Positions 37,271-46,322 of a DNA stretch of 64,000 nucleotides are shown here, one piece after another. Location of the stretch: positions 62,001-126,000 of the forward strand of contig NZ_JWIC01000007.1 in NCBI RefSeq assembly GCF_000814765.1, written 5' to 3'. The position numbers and the translations under genes are program-made. A model generated the notes under the pieces. The model was given only the letters and a program-made list of their open reading frames with translations. It did not search any database and was not told the DNA's origin. Source of the stretch: Pseudoalteromonas luteoviolacea (GTDB lineage Bacteria; Pseudomonadota; Gammaproteobacteria; Enterobacterales; Alteromonadaceae). How positions within the stretch are numbered: the first letter of the stretch is position 1; every line of letters starts with the position of its first letter.

Positions 37271-38965
37271 ATGAAATTAAAATATCTTTCATGTGCAGTG
37301 GCTGCAATGGTCACGAGTTCTTCAGCTATGTCATTCACTCAATTGGGCGGGGCTGGCGTGATGCCAATTGGGCATGAGTGGCTAACACGCACCTCTGCAT
37401 TAGAGCTGATGGGGCAAGATACACGAGTCAGCGATAGCCAAGATCCAAGGTTAAATTGGAATAATGGCTTAGCGAAATCTATTGAGCTAAATGTCGCTCA
37501 GCACGAAGTTGAAAGGATCTTATCTAACACCAATGATGATGGGACTTACTGGTCAGGGTATGATGCCATTTTTGCTGCAATTGTTGGCGAACGATGGGTT
37601 GATATTGCCGGATTTAATGTGACAAATGCCAGTGCAGATCCAACAGGGCCAAACTGTTTTAATGCCGTTGCGCAAGAGCCCGCAGATTTACAGCAAGATC
37701 ATTTTATGCGTCGCTATGACGATATAGGTGGTATTGGTGGTGTCAACGCAGCAAAACGTGCGCAAATTCGGTTCATTAATCACTTTGTAAATGCCGCAAC
37801 TGCTGAGTCTAAAAAGATTAAAGTCTGGGATGGGGGCGGCTATGCCAAAGCTGTTGAAGTTGACCACAACTACTTTTTATTTGGTCGAGCAGTTCATTTA
37901 TTCCAGGATTCATTTAGCCCTGAGCACACGGTGCGTCTAGCAGTCGATAATTATGAAAAAATTTGGCAAGTTAAGGCATACCTTTGCTCAGAAGGCGCAG
38001 AGCAACATACCCATGACACCAAAGAAGCGATTAATTACCAAAGTGGTGACGTGATATGGAAGCCTGAGTCAAGAGGCCAAAGTGGCTGGCAAGCTTATAA
38101 GCCCAGTAATATAAAGCCCGTTGCTTTGGTGTCTTTGGAAGCCAGTAAAGATTTATGGGCGGCGTTTATTCGCACTATGTCACTACCGCAAGAAGAGCGA
38201 AGAACAAAAGCTCAGCAAGAAGCACAGCAGCTGGTGGATAACTGGTTGTCATTTGAAGAGCAGGCCATGCTCAATTGGTATGAAGATGAAGCAAAGCGTG
38301 ACCATACATATGTTTTGGCCCCGGGTGAGCAAGGGAAGGGTAAGTCTTTAATCAATTGTATGACTGAACTTAAAGTGGGCACGACAAGTCAACTTGATCG
38401 AGTTGCACAATTAGAGGAAGAGCGTAGACACTGCTTATATAATATTGAAGCCGAAGCTGGTTACAATGATGTCAACGACCCCTTAATTAACATGCCATAC
38501 AATTGGAAGTGGAAATCACTGACATGGAAAACACCACCGTCAGATTGGCAACCAAACCAGCTTAAAGCAGACACGGGTGATGTTGTGCATCTCCATAATG
38601 CGAGTAACGGTAAAGCCATTGGTTCACAAAGTGGCGAGCAAAAAAATGCGCTTCTATACGTTGAACATGCAACGCCAATCGATTTTATTTTGGTCAAAGG
38701 TGAGGGCGGTGATTCTTATTTTAGAACAAGGAATAACGCTGAACTGTTTTTAAGCTATAAAAACAACTTCACAGGTGATACTAAACTTTGGACGTCGCCC
38801 AATAAGGCATCTTTTCATATTGAGCCGTACGGCACGCGTGTAAATTTGAAAAATAATTTTTGGCAGCAATATGTTTGGGCTGATATTGAGTCTGGGCAAG
38901 TGCATTTATCTCGTAAAGGTGATGCAAGTCATGAAAATGCGCAATGGTTATTGGTTCAACAATAA
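37271..38965 (+). CDS. Secreted zinc-dependent phospholipase C with C-terminal lectin-like domain
   Basis: The start is the ATG at 37271 behind AAAAGGAG; the frame is open further up. The 564-residue protein has a signal peptide (MKLKYLSCAVAAMVTSSSA), then the zinc-PLC/P1-nuclease fold seen in Pseudomonas and Legionella enzymes: IGHEWLTRTSALEL, YDAIFAAIVGERWVDIAGF and HLFQDSFSPEHTVR. The last about 130 residues (after GDVVHLHN) look like a beta-trefoil or RICIN-type binding module (GQVHLSRKGD). It probably cleaves host or environmental phospholipids. Confidence 0.75.
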   Translation: MKLKYLSCAVAAMVTSSSAMSFTQLGGAGVMPIGHEWLTRTSALELMGQDTRVSDSQDPRLNWNNGLAKSIELNVAQHEVERILSNTNDDGTYWSGYDAIFAAIVGERWVDIAGFNVTNASADPTGPNCFNAVAQEPADLQQDHFMRRYDDIGGIGGVNAAKRAQIRFINHFVNAATAESKKIKVWDGGGYAKAVEVDHNYFLFGRAVHLFQDSFSPEHTVRLAVDNYEKIWQVKAYLCSEGAEQHTHDTKEAINYQSGDVIWKPESRGQSGWQAYKPSNIKPVALVSLEASKDLWAAFIRTMSLPQEERRTKAQQEAQQLVDNWLSFEEQAMLNWYEDEAKRDHTYVLAPGEQGKGKSLINCMTELKVGTTSQLDRVAQLEEERRHCLYNIEAEAGYNDVNDPLINMPYNWKWKSLTWKTPPSDWQPNQLKADTGDVVHLHNASNGKAIGSQSGEQKNALLYVEHATPIDFILVKGEGGDSYFRTRNNAELFLSYKNNFTGDTKLWTSPNKASFHIEPYGTRVNLKNNFWQQYVWADIESGQVHLSRKGDASHENAQWLLVQQ

Positions 38966-38978
38966 TTAGTTAGGATGA

Positions 38979-39005
38979 GCCCAAAGCTGGAGTTACGCTT
39001 TGGGC
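38979..39005 (+). terminator. Intrinsic terminator after the phospholipase gene
   Basis: A nine-base stem GCCCAAAGC / GCTTTGGGC with a nine-base loop lies 14 bases after the stop and also faces the convergent small gene. Confidence 0.65.
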
Positions 39006-39011
39006 ATTTAT

Positions 39012-39203
39012 TCAGTAATAGAGAAATGAGTCACAGTGGCACTGTGGATCTTCTTTGAGTAAATCAGCATGTAAATCTATCTTCCTTTGACTGCGTTCAT
39101 CCCACACGGTCACGACGTGGTTACGTCTATCTACAATTAAAACTTCGACTGGATGGTCTTGATATTCTAACCATTCACCTTTTTGAATTTCTTCAATATT
39201 CAT
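39012..39203 (-). CDS. Small hypothetical protein
   Basis: Starting at the ATG at 39203 with GGAG seven bases upstream gives 63 residues: MNIEEIQKGEWLEYQD, then VEVLIVDRRNHVVTVWD. It is beta-rich, charged and cytosolic, with a CHC near the end. No family was recognised. Confidence 0.5.
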   Translation of the reverse strand: MNIEEIQKGEWLEYQDHPVEVLIVDRRNHVVTVWDERSQRKIDLHADLLKEDPQCHCDSFLYY

Positions 39204-39377
39204 AAAGTTCACTCCAGCACTTGCGAAGCATAGTATTGAGCAGCTTTATTGTATTGCTAACAAGTGAAAATCATTAAAATTTGCAAAGAGTACTATTTGT
39301 CACTTTGTTACAAGCTGAATGATTACATTATGTAAAAAAGCGCATTAAGTATTTTAAAGTGTAGTTAATGTAAGAAA

Positions 39378-39412
39378 AAAGCCCAATATAAAGGTGATCC
39401 TCATTGGGCTTT
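39378..39412 (-). terminator. Intrinsic terminator of the TonB-receptor gene
   Basis: A ten-base stem AAAGCCCAAT / ATTGGGCTTT is followed on the minus strand by TTTTTT. It lies 49 bases past the receptor stop. Confidence 0.8.
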
Positions 39413-39460
39413 GGTCGTTAGTTTTAGGTATGCCCACCGAATGATGGGCGAAATTTGGGA

Positions 39461-41722
39461 TTAGAAGCTATAAGCAACACTTAACTTAACACTACGCGGC
39501 AAAATATAGCGTCCGTTCGCTGCTGCAGGGTTACGTGGGTCCCCCTCAGTTAAACCTTGCTCGTCAGTCAGGTTATCAATAGCGACTTGTACCTGTACTT
39601 GTTCCATTGGTTCAAGGGTTAATCCGATATCGATTTTTTCATAGCCATCTAAAACGGCACTGGGTGTGTTTTGAATATCGCTATAACGTGAGTCAACAGC
39701 AGAAATCGTGCCGTAAACTGTCGCGAACATGTCACCAAGTTCAAATTCATAACTTGGTGTGATACGTAATTGCCAATCAGGGATACGTTGTGACTTGTTA
39801 CCCGTAAGTGTTGCGTCTGGACTTTGTGCTACTTCGCTGTTTTGCAAGGTACCATTTAGATTGACACTGAAACCTGAGTCATGATTGTAATTAAAATCTA
39901 TTTCAATACCATGTGCCTCAGTGGTAAAACGCTGTGCAGGTAAATCTGGACGAATAGAGAATGACTCACCCTTTACTTCATTTGCAAAAAGTGTTGCAAA
40001 GAAGTCCATGTTTTCACCCATAAACTTGTAGCCGACTTCACTTTGTGCAACTTCTTTGATCAGTTCATCACCAGCAGAATAGTCATCAAAGTTATCTCTG
40101 AAATCGTCAAAATAAGGCATCTTAAAGCCTTTATTGAAACGGACAAACACACCACTTTGCTCATCTAGTTTGTAATCAGTGCCGATTGTCCATGAGGTTT
40201 TGCGCGCGCTGTAGTCAACCGATTTTGTGATCACGCCATCAAGGCCTTCATCAACGGTGTAGTCAACCTGGTGGCGCTCATTACGAAGGCCTAAGTCAAT
40301 CGTTAAATTGTCAGTAGCGGCGTAGCTATGTGTGGTATAAAAAGCAAGTGTTGTGGCATCACCGTTACTGTTGATGTCGTAGTTAAATCCACAGCCTTCA
40401 AGCGAGTCATTACAGGCGATGCCTGTCAGCATTTCGCCGCCTTGCTCTAAGACATGGTAGGCGGTGTTGCCTAGGCTCCACCAATCTTTCGCTGAGGTAG
40501 TTGCGGTGTAAATACCAAAGGCGCTGTTAATTTCGCCAAAATCTTTGCTGAGCGCTAAGTCGTTGGTGAAGGCTTCGATATCTTTAAGTACCACCCAACG
40601 GCCATAGTCCTGAACACGTGTGTCGGCACCATACTCTTTACCCGTTGCCACGCCTGTTGCGCTTACGCCGTTATCAGCAACTTCGGATAAGTTCATGGCA
40701 TTGCCTGCAGGCACAAGACCATAAGTATTTGCTTTACCTTGAGTTAAACTAAAGCGGTCGATAAAGTGCCAGTCATTACCAAGCTCCAATGAGATGCTAC
40801 CACCAGAGACATGTCCGTCCCAGCCTCGACCTTCAGCTAAATCAATGTCCACTTTACCATTACCAGCAGAAATAGTCGCTTGGCGGTTCAGTGTACCTAG
40901 TTGAGTGTATTTTGCATCGATACCCGCCTCATTCAGTGGCGTAGGTAGATACCATGCGCCGGTGTCGTCAGTTTGGCGAGTGTAAACGTTGATTTCACCA
41001 TTCTCTAATTCTTTGGTTAGTTTTATGGTGAATTGATGACCTTTTTCAGAGGTAAAACCTGCGTCACGGATCCCCGATGAGCGTTTGATATAGCCGCCTA
41101 CCATATAATATAGGTCTTCGCTCACTTCTCCACTTATCACACCATCGATACGTTGTAAGCCATAGTCTGAGGTGGTGTATTTAAAGGTGCCTTCCGTATC
41201 TGCTTGACCACGTTTAAGTCGGAAGTTGGTTGTTAACCCCGGTTGTCCATTTGACAATACAGGGTTTGGGCCGCCCCTAAGTCCTTCCATCATTGAAATG
41301 GTTTCATCGATACGGAAAATAGACGAATTTTCTAAAAATGATAGCGTTGGAGCAGGGTAAACCGGCGAACCATCCAGACTGACAGTTAAAAAAGGTGCAT
41401 CACCACTTGATGTGAACCCGCGTACATTAATATTGGCTCCTGATTCGCCACCCGAGCTTTCTACCCAAACCCCTGGTATGGCTTTGAATAAGTCAGCTGT
41501 ACTTTTTGGCGCAAGTCGCTCAATTAAAGATTCATCCACGTTGGTAACGGCGTATGCGGCATCCACTTTACGGATCCCCATACCGCCAGGGGTACCAGAA
41601 ATAACAATGGTTTCTACCTTGTCTTTGGCTTTATTTTGTTGCTCAGCGTTGGCTACATTTGAATATGTAATTGCGGCCATAACCGCTGCTGCAAGTGCAG
41701 AATACTTCTTGCCTAGGTTCAC
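39461..41722 (-). CDS. TonB-dependent receptor of the trehalose regulon
   Basis: The 753-residue protein starts at a GTG behind AGGGAGC, has a signal peptide ending SNVANA-EQQ, a plug domain (VETIVISGTPGGMG, TADLFKAIPGVWVESSGGE, NINVRGF) and a long barrel ending SVKLSVAYSF. It takes up large or scarce ligands across the outer membrane. A LacI-type palindrome upstream, shared with the trehalase operon, implies trehalose or a trehalose-containing oligosaccharide. The ligand is inferred from neighbours. Confidence 0.9.
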   Translation of the reverse strand: MNLGKKYSALAAAVMAAITYSNVANAEQQNKAKDKVETIVISGTPGGMGIRKVDAAYAVTNVDESLIERLAPKSTADLFKAIPGVWVESSGGESGANINVRGFTSSGDAPFLTVSLDGSPVYPAPTLSFLENSSIFRIDETISMMEGLRGGPNPVLSNGQPGLTTNFRLKRGQADTEGTFKYTTSDYGLQRIDGVISGEVSEDLYYMVGGYIKRSSGIRDAGFTSEKGHQFTIKLTKELENGEINVYTRQTDDTGAWYLPTPLNEAGIDAKYTQLGTLNRQATISAGNGKVDIDLAEGRGWDGHVSGGSISLELGNDWHFIDRFSLTQGKANTYGLVPAGNAMNLSEVADNGVSATGVATGKEYGADTRVQDYGRWVVLKDIEAFTNDLALSKDFGEINSAFGIYTATTSAKDWWSLGNTAYHVLEQGGEMLTGIACNDSLEGCGFNYDINSNGDATTLAFYTTHSYAATDNLTIDLGLRNERHQVDYTVDEGLDGVITKSVDYSARKTSWTIGTDYKLDEQSGVFVRFNKGFKMPYFDDFRDNFDDYSAGDELIKEVAQSEVGYKFMGENMDFFATLFANEVKGESFSIRPDLPAQRFTTEAHGIEIDFNYNHDSGFSVNLNGTLQNSEVAQSPDATLTGNKSQRIPDWQLRITPSYEFELGDMFATVYGTISAVDSRYSDIQNTPSAVLDGYEKIDIGLTLEPMEQVQVQVAIDNLTDEQGLTEGDPRNPAAANGRYILPRSVKLSVAYSF

Positions 41723-41876
41723 AGGAGCTGCTCCCTTGGTTGTGTCATATGTGTTGTCATAATGGCCAACTTACGCGTTGGCATCGCTTTTCGCCGCATA
41801 CCTAAACGAAATTAATGATTCATTCAGTATATTTTTAATTGGTTTCTACTGGGCGTTATTTTAAAATAGATCTTTA

Positions 41877-41890
41877 TGCAAACGTTTGCA
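41877..41890. promoter_or_regulatory. LacI-type operator in front of the TonB receptor
   Basis: TGCAAACGTTTGCA is a perfect 14-base palindrome of LacI/GalR type. It lies in the 436-base gap between the receptor and the divergent LacI gene; the rest of that gap shows nothing else clear. Confidence 0.8.
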
Positions 41891-42158
41891 ATAGGGCTGC
41901 GATATTTTTTTACTTACAGTTTACCTAATGCTGCATGTCCATGCTTTTTTATAACCTGTGGCGTTAAGGCGGAGATAATAAAAACAATAGGTTAATAAAA
42001 AGTGTGTCTTAAATGAAAATATCTGAGGAGAAGAGTTGTTCACTGTAGATGAAACTTCTCGGTTAGTTTAATCTAGAAGCATGAAGGTTACAGGGTATTA
42101 AAGCCCATTGAGTCATGCTCAAGCATTGCAAAGTGCTTTATGAAGTAGTGAATAAGCT

Positions 42159-43166
42159 ATGCACCAAAAAAAATTAAAACTGGCTGATCTGGCTAAGTTG
42201 GCTGGAGTGTCAACCTCGACGGCGTCGCGGGCGCTCAATGACAATCCATTAATTAAACAAGAAACGCGTGAGCGGATCCAGCAGTTAGCTAAAGAACATA
42301 ATTTTAGCTTAAACGCCGCTGCAAGTCGGTTACGGTTACAAAAAACAAAGGTTATCGCGGTTTTAATAAACCTTGATTCGGAAACGGAGCAATCGATTGA
42401 TGATCCATTTTTACTTAAAGTGGTGAGTGATATCAACCTTGCAGTGAACCGACAAGGCTATGAGTTACTGTTATCAAACTCGTTTATGGCGGGCGATGAT
42501 TGGCATGGTTACTTTATAGATGGACGTCGTGCTGACGGTGTCATTGTTGTAGGTCAAGGCAAACAGCAGGCGCTGATAGAAAGCGCATCCAAAGCCGGTA
42601 TGCCTTTGGTGGTGTGGGGTGACCCCAAAACGGAGGCGGATTATGTGATAGTAGGCAGTGATAATTACCTCGGAGGTAAACTAGCGGCAGATCATTTGAT
42701 TTCGAGAGGCTGTAAAGCACCTTTGTTTTTGGGAGAACCTGAGCATGCTGAAATTGGTGAACGGTACAGCGGCTTTTGTGCAGCGATAGCAAGCAAAGGC
42801 ATTGAAGAGGAGTGCCAATTATTGAAAATTGATATCACCAGTCAAGCGGCTTACGACGCGATAAACCTTAAGTTACGTAGTGATGGGCTTGATTTTGATG
42901 GTATTTTTGCCTGTAGTGATATGGTCGCTTTAGGCGCGATGAAAGCACTAAAAGAACGATATGTCAGCATTCCAAACGACGTACATATTGTCGGTTTTGA
43001 TGATATCGCGATGGCAGATGTTAGCTTTCCCTCTTTGACCACAATTAGGCAGGATACTAAACAAGCAGGCGAGCTTTTGGTAAACAAGCTATTGGCGCAA
43101 CTTGACGGTGAGCAGGTGGTATCCAGCCAGTTGGCTATTAAACTCGTTGAACGCCAATCAAGTTAG
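42159..43166 (+). CDS. LacI-family repressor of the trehalose regulon
   Basis: The 335-residue protein has the classic HTH (KLADLAKLAGVSTSTASRALN) at about 7-27 with the hinge Leu region RLRLQKTKVIAVLI, then a periplasmic-binding-like sensor domain (VDIV.FDDI pattern, HIVGFDDIAMADVSFPSLT). It sits between the receptor and the MFS/trehalase operon, both of which have matching palindromes, so it very likely regulates both. The effector is probably trehalose or a derivative. Confidence 0.92.
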   Translation: MHQKKLKLADLAKLAGVSTSTASRALNDNPLIKQETRERIQQLAKEHNFSLNAAASRLRLQKTKVIAVLINLDSETEQSIDDPFLLKVVSDINLAVNRQGYELLLSNSFMAGDDWHGYFIDGRRADGVIVVGQGKQQALIESASKAGMPLVVWGDPKTEADYVIVGSDNYLGGKLAADHLISRGCKAPLFLGEPEHAEIGERYSGFCAAIASKGIEEECQLLKIDITSQAAYDAINLKLRSDGLDFDGIFACSDMVALGAMKALKERYVSIPNDVHIVGFDDIAMADVSFPSLTTIRQDTKQAGELLVNKLLAQLDGEQVVSSQLAIKLVERQSS

Positions 43167-43242
43167 CGTGTTGGTGCCAATTAAGTGTGAAAATCAAGAT
43201 AAAAGCGGCTTAAAATGATTAACAGCTATTATTAAATTTTAA

Positions 43243-43260
43243 AATGCAAACGATTGCATT
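43243..43260. promoter_or_regulatory. LacI-type operator in front of the MFS-trehalase operon
   Basis: AATGCAA-ACGA-TTGCATT is an 18-base site with seven-base inverted arms, 54 bases before the transporter start. It shares the TGCAAACG core with the site at 41877. Confidence 0.78.
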
Positions 43261-43314
43261 GTTCGCGCATGAGCGCTAGACTGAATTAAACTTACAGTAT
43301 TTACGAGTCTTTCA

Positions 43315-44556
43315 ATGCACAATATGCGAACTATTTTGGCTATGGGAGCCTGTTACTTTTTATTTGCAATCTTGCTCAATAGCGTTGGCACTGTGATTTT
43401 GCAAGCTATCAATACTTTTGGCGTTTCCAAAGCGCAAGCCGCATCGCTAGAAGGGTTTAAAGATTTACCGATAGCGATTGTGTCTTTTTTAGTCGCTTCA
43501 TTTATTCCTCGGGTAGGCTACAAGCTGGCATTATTAGGTGGCTTATCTCTGGTTACTGTGATGTGCATGATCACGCCAATCGCAGGTAGCTTTTGGGCGC
43601 TTAAAGCGTTATTTGCTGCTGTTGGCTGTGCATTTGCGATTGTTAAAGTCTCCGTTTATGCCCTAATCGGTCAAGTCACTGACTCAACAAAATCTCATTC
43701 TAGTTTATTAAATACCATTGAAGGTGTATTCATGGTGGGGGTGCTCAGTGGGTACTGGGTATTTGCCGCCTTTTTGAGTGAAGATATTACCTCACATAAT
43801 TGGTTGAACGTATATTACCTGCTTAGTGCACTATCTATTGCCACAATGTGTTTGGTTTGGTTTGCCAAAATCGAAAAGCCGGCAGAGCAAGCACTTGAAT
43901 CTGGCAGTGCTAAAAATGACTTCTTAGACATGTTGCGATTAACTTACCAGCCTCTGGTGTTGGTGTTTGTGATCAGTGCATTTTTATATGTGTTGATTGA
44001 GCAAGGTGTCGGCACTTGGCTACCTACCTTTAATAATCAAGTACTCAACCTACCCGTTGATGTCAGTGTGCAGCTGAGCAGTATTTTTGCGGCCAGTTTG
44101 GCCATTGGCCGTTTGGCAGCAGGTCAAATTTTGAAAAAAGTAGATTGGTACTTATTTTTGAACCTATGCCTTTTAGGTATGGCTATTCTGGTTTTATTGA
44201 CTTTACCTATGACCAAAGACTTGCCACAAAACCAAATCACAAGTGTATTTGATGCGCCTGTAGCCGCGTATTTAATGCCATTACTTGGACTATTGATGGC
44301 ACCAATTTATCCAGTGATTAACTCAATTATGCTGAGTAGTCTTGAGAAGCATCGCCATGCTGCGATGACAGGCTTAATTGTGGTCTTTTCAGCACTCGGT
44401 GGTACGACTGGTTCATTAATTACAGGCTTTGTATTTGAGTATATGAGCGGTCAACATGCCTTCTATATGTCATTAATTCCAATGGCTATCATCACGATTA
44501 CCTTATTTTTATTTAAAAAGCGTGCTCAACAAGTAGCGTGCTCGTCAGCAGTTTAA
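43315..44556 (+). CDS. MFS sugar transporter
   Basis: The 413-residue protein has about twelve hydrophobic segments, a charged central loop (about 195-215) and MFS-like signatures (FIPRVGYKLALLGG). It lies directly before the trehalase, whose ATG follows 15 bases after the stop. It probably carries trehalose across the inner membrane. The substrate is inferred from context. Confidence 0.85.
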   Translation: MHNMRTILAMGACYFLFAILLNSVGTVILQAINTFGVSKAQAASLEGFKDLPIAIVSFLVASFIPRVGYKLALLGGLSLVTVMCMITPIAGSFWALKALFAAVGCAFAIVKVSVYALIGQVTDSTKSHSSLLNTIEGVFMVGVLSGYWVFAAFLSEDITSHNWLNVYYLLSALSIATMCLVWFAKIEKPAEQALESGSAKNDFLDMLRLTYQPLVLVFVISAFLYVLIEQGVGTWLPTFNNQVLNLPVDVSVQLSSIFAASLAIGRLAAGQILKKVDWYLFLNLCLLGMAILVLLTLPMTKDLPQNQITSVFDAPVAAYLMPLLGLLMAPIYPVINSIMLSSLEKHRHAAMTGLIVVFSALGGTTGSLITGFVFEYMSGQHAFYMSLIPMAIITITLFLFKKRAQQVACSSAV

Positions 44557-44570
44557 GTCGAGGAAGAAGA

Positions 44571-46076
44571 ATGAAGTTTGAGCACAGCCGCTTATTTAAG
44601 GACGTTCAATTGTCGGGGATTTTCAATGATAGCAAAACGTTTGCTGATGCGATCCCAAAGCAATCATGGCAAGCCGTTTGTGACTTTTATGAGGAGTTGC
44701 AGCCTAAAGATTTGGCTGAGTTTGTAGACGTTCATTTTGAGTTTGCACAGGCACCTGAGCTGGATGCATTAGATGATGTTAGCTCTGTACAAGACTATAT
44801 CGAGCAGCTTTGGGGCAGGCTAACAAGGCAGGTTTGCGATCAAAATACGAGCTCTTTACTAAGCTTGCCCAAGCCGTATGTTGTTCCAGGTGGTCGGTTT
44901 AATGAAATCTATTATTGGGATAGCTATTTTACAGCGCTTGGTTTGATGGACTCTGGCCGAGAAGCGCTTGTTGAGCATATGCTCGATAACTTTTGCAGTT
45001 TGATAGGCTCATTAGGTCACGTACCAAATGGAAATCGTAGCTATTATGCGACGCGCTCTCAGCCTCCGGTGACGGCTTTAATGGTCGATTTGCTATGGGA
45101 TAAAAAAAGTTCTGACAAACAGTGGCTGAAAAAAGTAACGACTGCATTACGCCGCGAATATGATTTTTGGATGAAAGGGCAAGGGGAGCTTTCTGCAAAA
45201 AATAACACGCACGCTCGTGTTGTGATGATGCCTTGTGGTGGTTTGCTGAATCGTTATTGGGATAATGAAGCGTTGCCTAGGCCTGAATCTTACCGAGAGG
45301 ATTTGGAAGACGCAAAACACCTAACGGCACAGCAGAAACTTTCATTTTATCGAAATATACGTGCGGCTTGTGAGTCTGGTTGGGACTTTAGTAGTCGCTG
45401 GTTGAGAGATCCAAGTGATTTAAAAACCATTGCTACAACAGAAATGGTGCCGATCGACTTAAATGCTTTGATATATTTTTTAGAGTTACAATTAGCTCGA
45501 TGCTATCTTGCTTTAAGCTATCATGCTGAATATAAAAAATTGGATAAAAGATCAAAATCGCGCGCTGATCTAATAGAACAGTATATGTGGGATGAGCAGG
45601 CAAGCTGGTATGTTGATTATGATATCGCTAACAAGTGTCAGCGAGAAGTGCAGACGATGGCTGGCGCCACGGCATTATTTTTCAACTTGGTAAAAGATGA
45701 TGGCCATGCGTTGCGTATGTCGAAGAAAATTATGTCTGAGTTTTGCAAAGTAGGTGGACTTGTCACGACGCTCACTGAGACTCTTCAGCAATGGGACAGT
45801 CCAAATGGTTGGGCACCATTACAGTGGTTTGGTGTTAAAGGGCTTTTAAATTATGGTTTTGAACAGGAAGCAAAGCTGATTGGCACAAGGTGGCTTCATA
45901 CACTTGAGTCGAATTTTGCCATCAACCAATGCCTGTTAGAAAAATACAATGTCATCGAGTTGAACAAAAAAGCACAAGGGGCGAATATATCGTACAACAA
46001 GGCTTTGGTTGGACAAACGGCGTCGCTTGTCGGTTGTACAAGTTGTTCCCAGATAAGTAGTTTTATCTACTCTTAG
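44571..46076 (+). CDS. treF: Alpha,alpha-trehalase (GH37)
   Basis: The ATG at 44571 behind GAGGAAG is preferred; an earlier TTG at 44538 would overlap the MFS gene. The 501-residue protein has both trehalase signatures: PGGRFNEIYYWDSYF near residue 104 and QWDSPNGWAPLQWFG near residue 415. No signal peptide is seen, so it is a cytosolic TreF-type enzyme splitting imported trehalose into two glucoses. treF is used because of the cytosolic form. Confidence 0.92.
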   Translation: MKFEHSRLFKDVQLSGIFNDSKTFADAIPKQSWQAVCDFYEELQPKDLAEFVDVHFEFAQAPELDALDDVSSVQDYIEQLWGRLTRQVCDQNTSSLLSLPKPYVVPGGRFNEIYYWDSYFTALGLMDSGREALVEHMLDNFCSLIGSLGHVPNGNRSYYATRSQPPVTALMVDLLWDKKSSDKQWLKKVTTALRREYDFWMKGQGELSAKNNTHARVVMMPCGGLLNRYWDNEALPRPESYREDLEDAKHLTAQQKLSFYRNIRAACESGWDFSSRWLRDPSDLKTIATTEMVPIDLNALIYFLELQLARCYLALSYHAEYKKLDKRSKSRADLIEQYMWDEQASWYVDYDIANKCQREVQTMAGATALFFNLVKDDGHALRMSKKIMSEFCKVGGLVTTLTETLQQWDSPNGWAPLQWFGVKGLLNYGFEQEAKLIGTRWLHTLESNFAINQCLLEKYNVIELNKKAQGANISYNKALVGQTASLVGCTSCSQISSFIYS

Positions 46077-46258
46077 AGGTTGGCCGTTTTATGTGCTTTC
46101 CTCTGAGGGTTGTTTTATCAAGTGCTATGCACTCCCTTGACCCCTCTACCATTTCACAACACTTACTAGAATGGCTGCAATGTAGTAGCACTTTTAATCT
46201 TTTTGAGGAAAAATTAAGGCAGGTTAAACTCTGAGTCTGATTAGGGATTGAAAAGAAA

Positions 46259-46282
46259 AAAGCGCCTTAAAAAAGGCGCTTT
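46259..46282 (-). terminator. Intrinsic terminator of the zinc-lipoprotein gene
   Basis: A ten-base stem AAAGCGCCTT / AAGGCGCTTT with a four-base loop. The T-run follows on the minus strand, so it serves the AztD-like gene; it may also end trehalase transcription. Confidence 0.78.
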
Positions 46283-46322
46283 GGCTCACAATCAAGAGAC
46301 ATACACGTTATACTCGGGAGTA

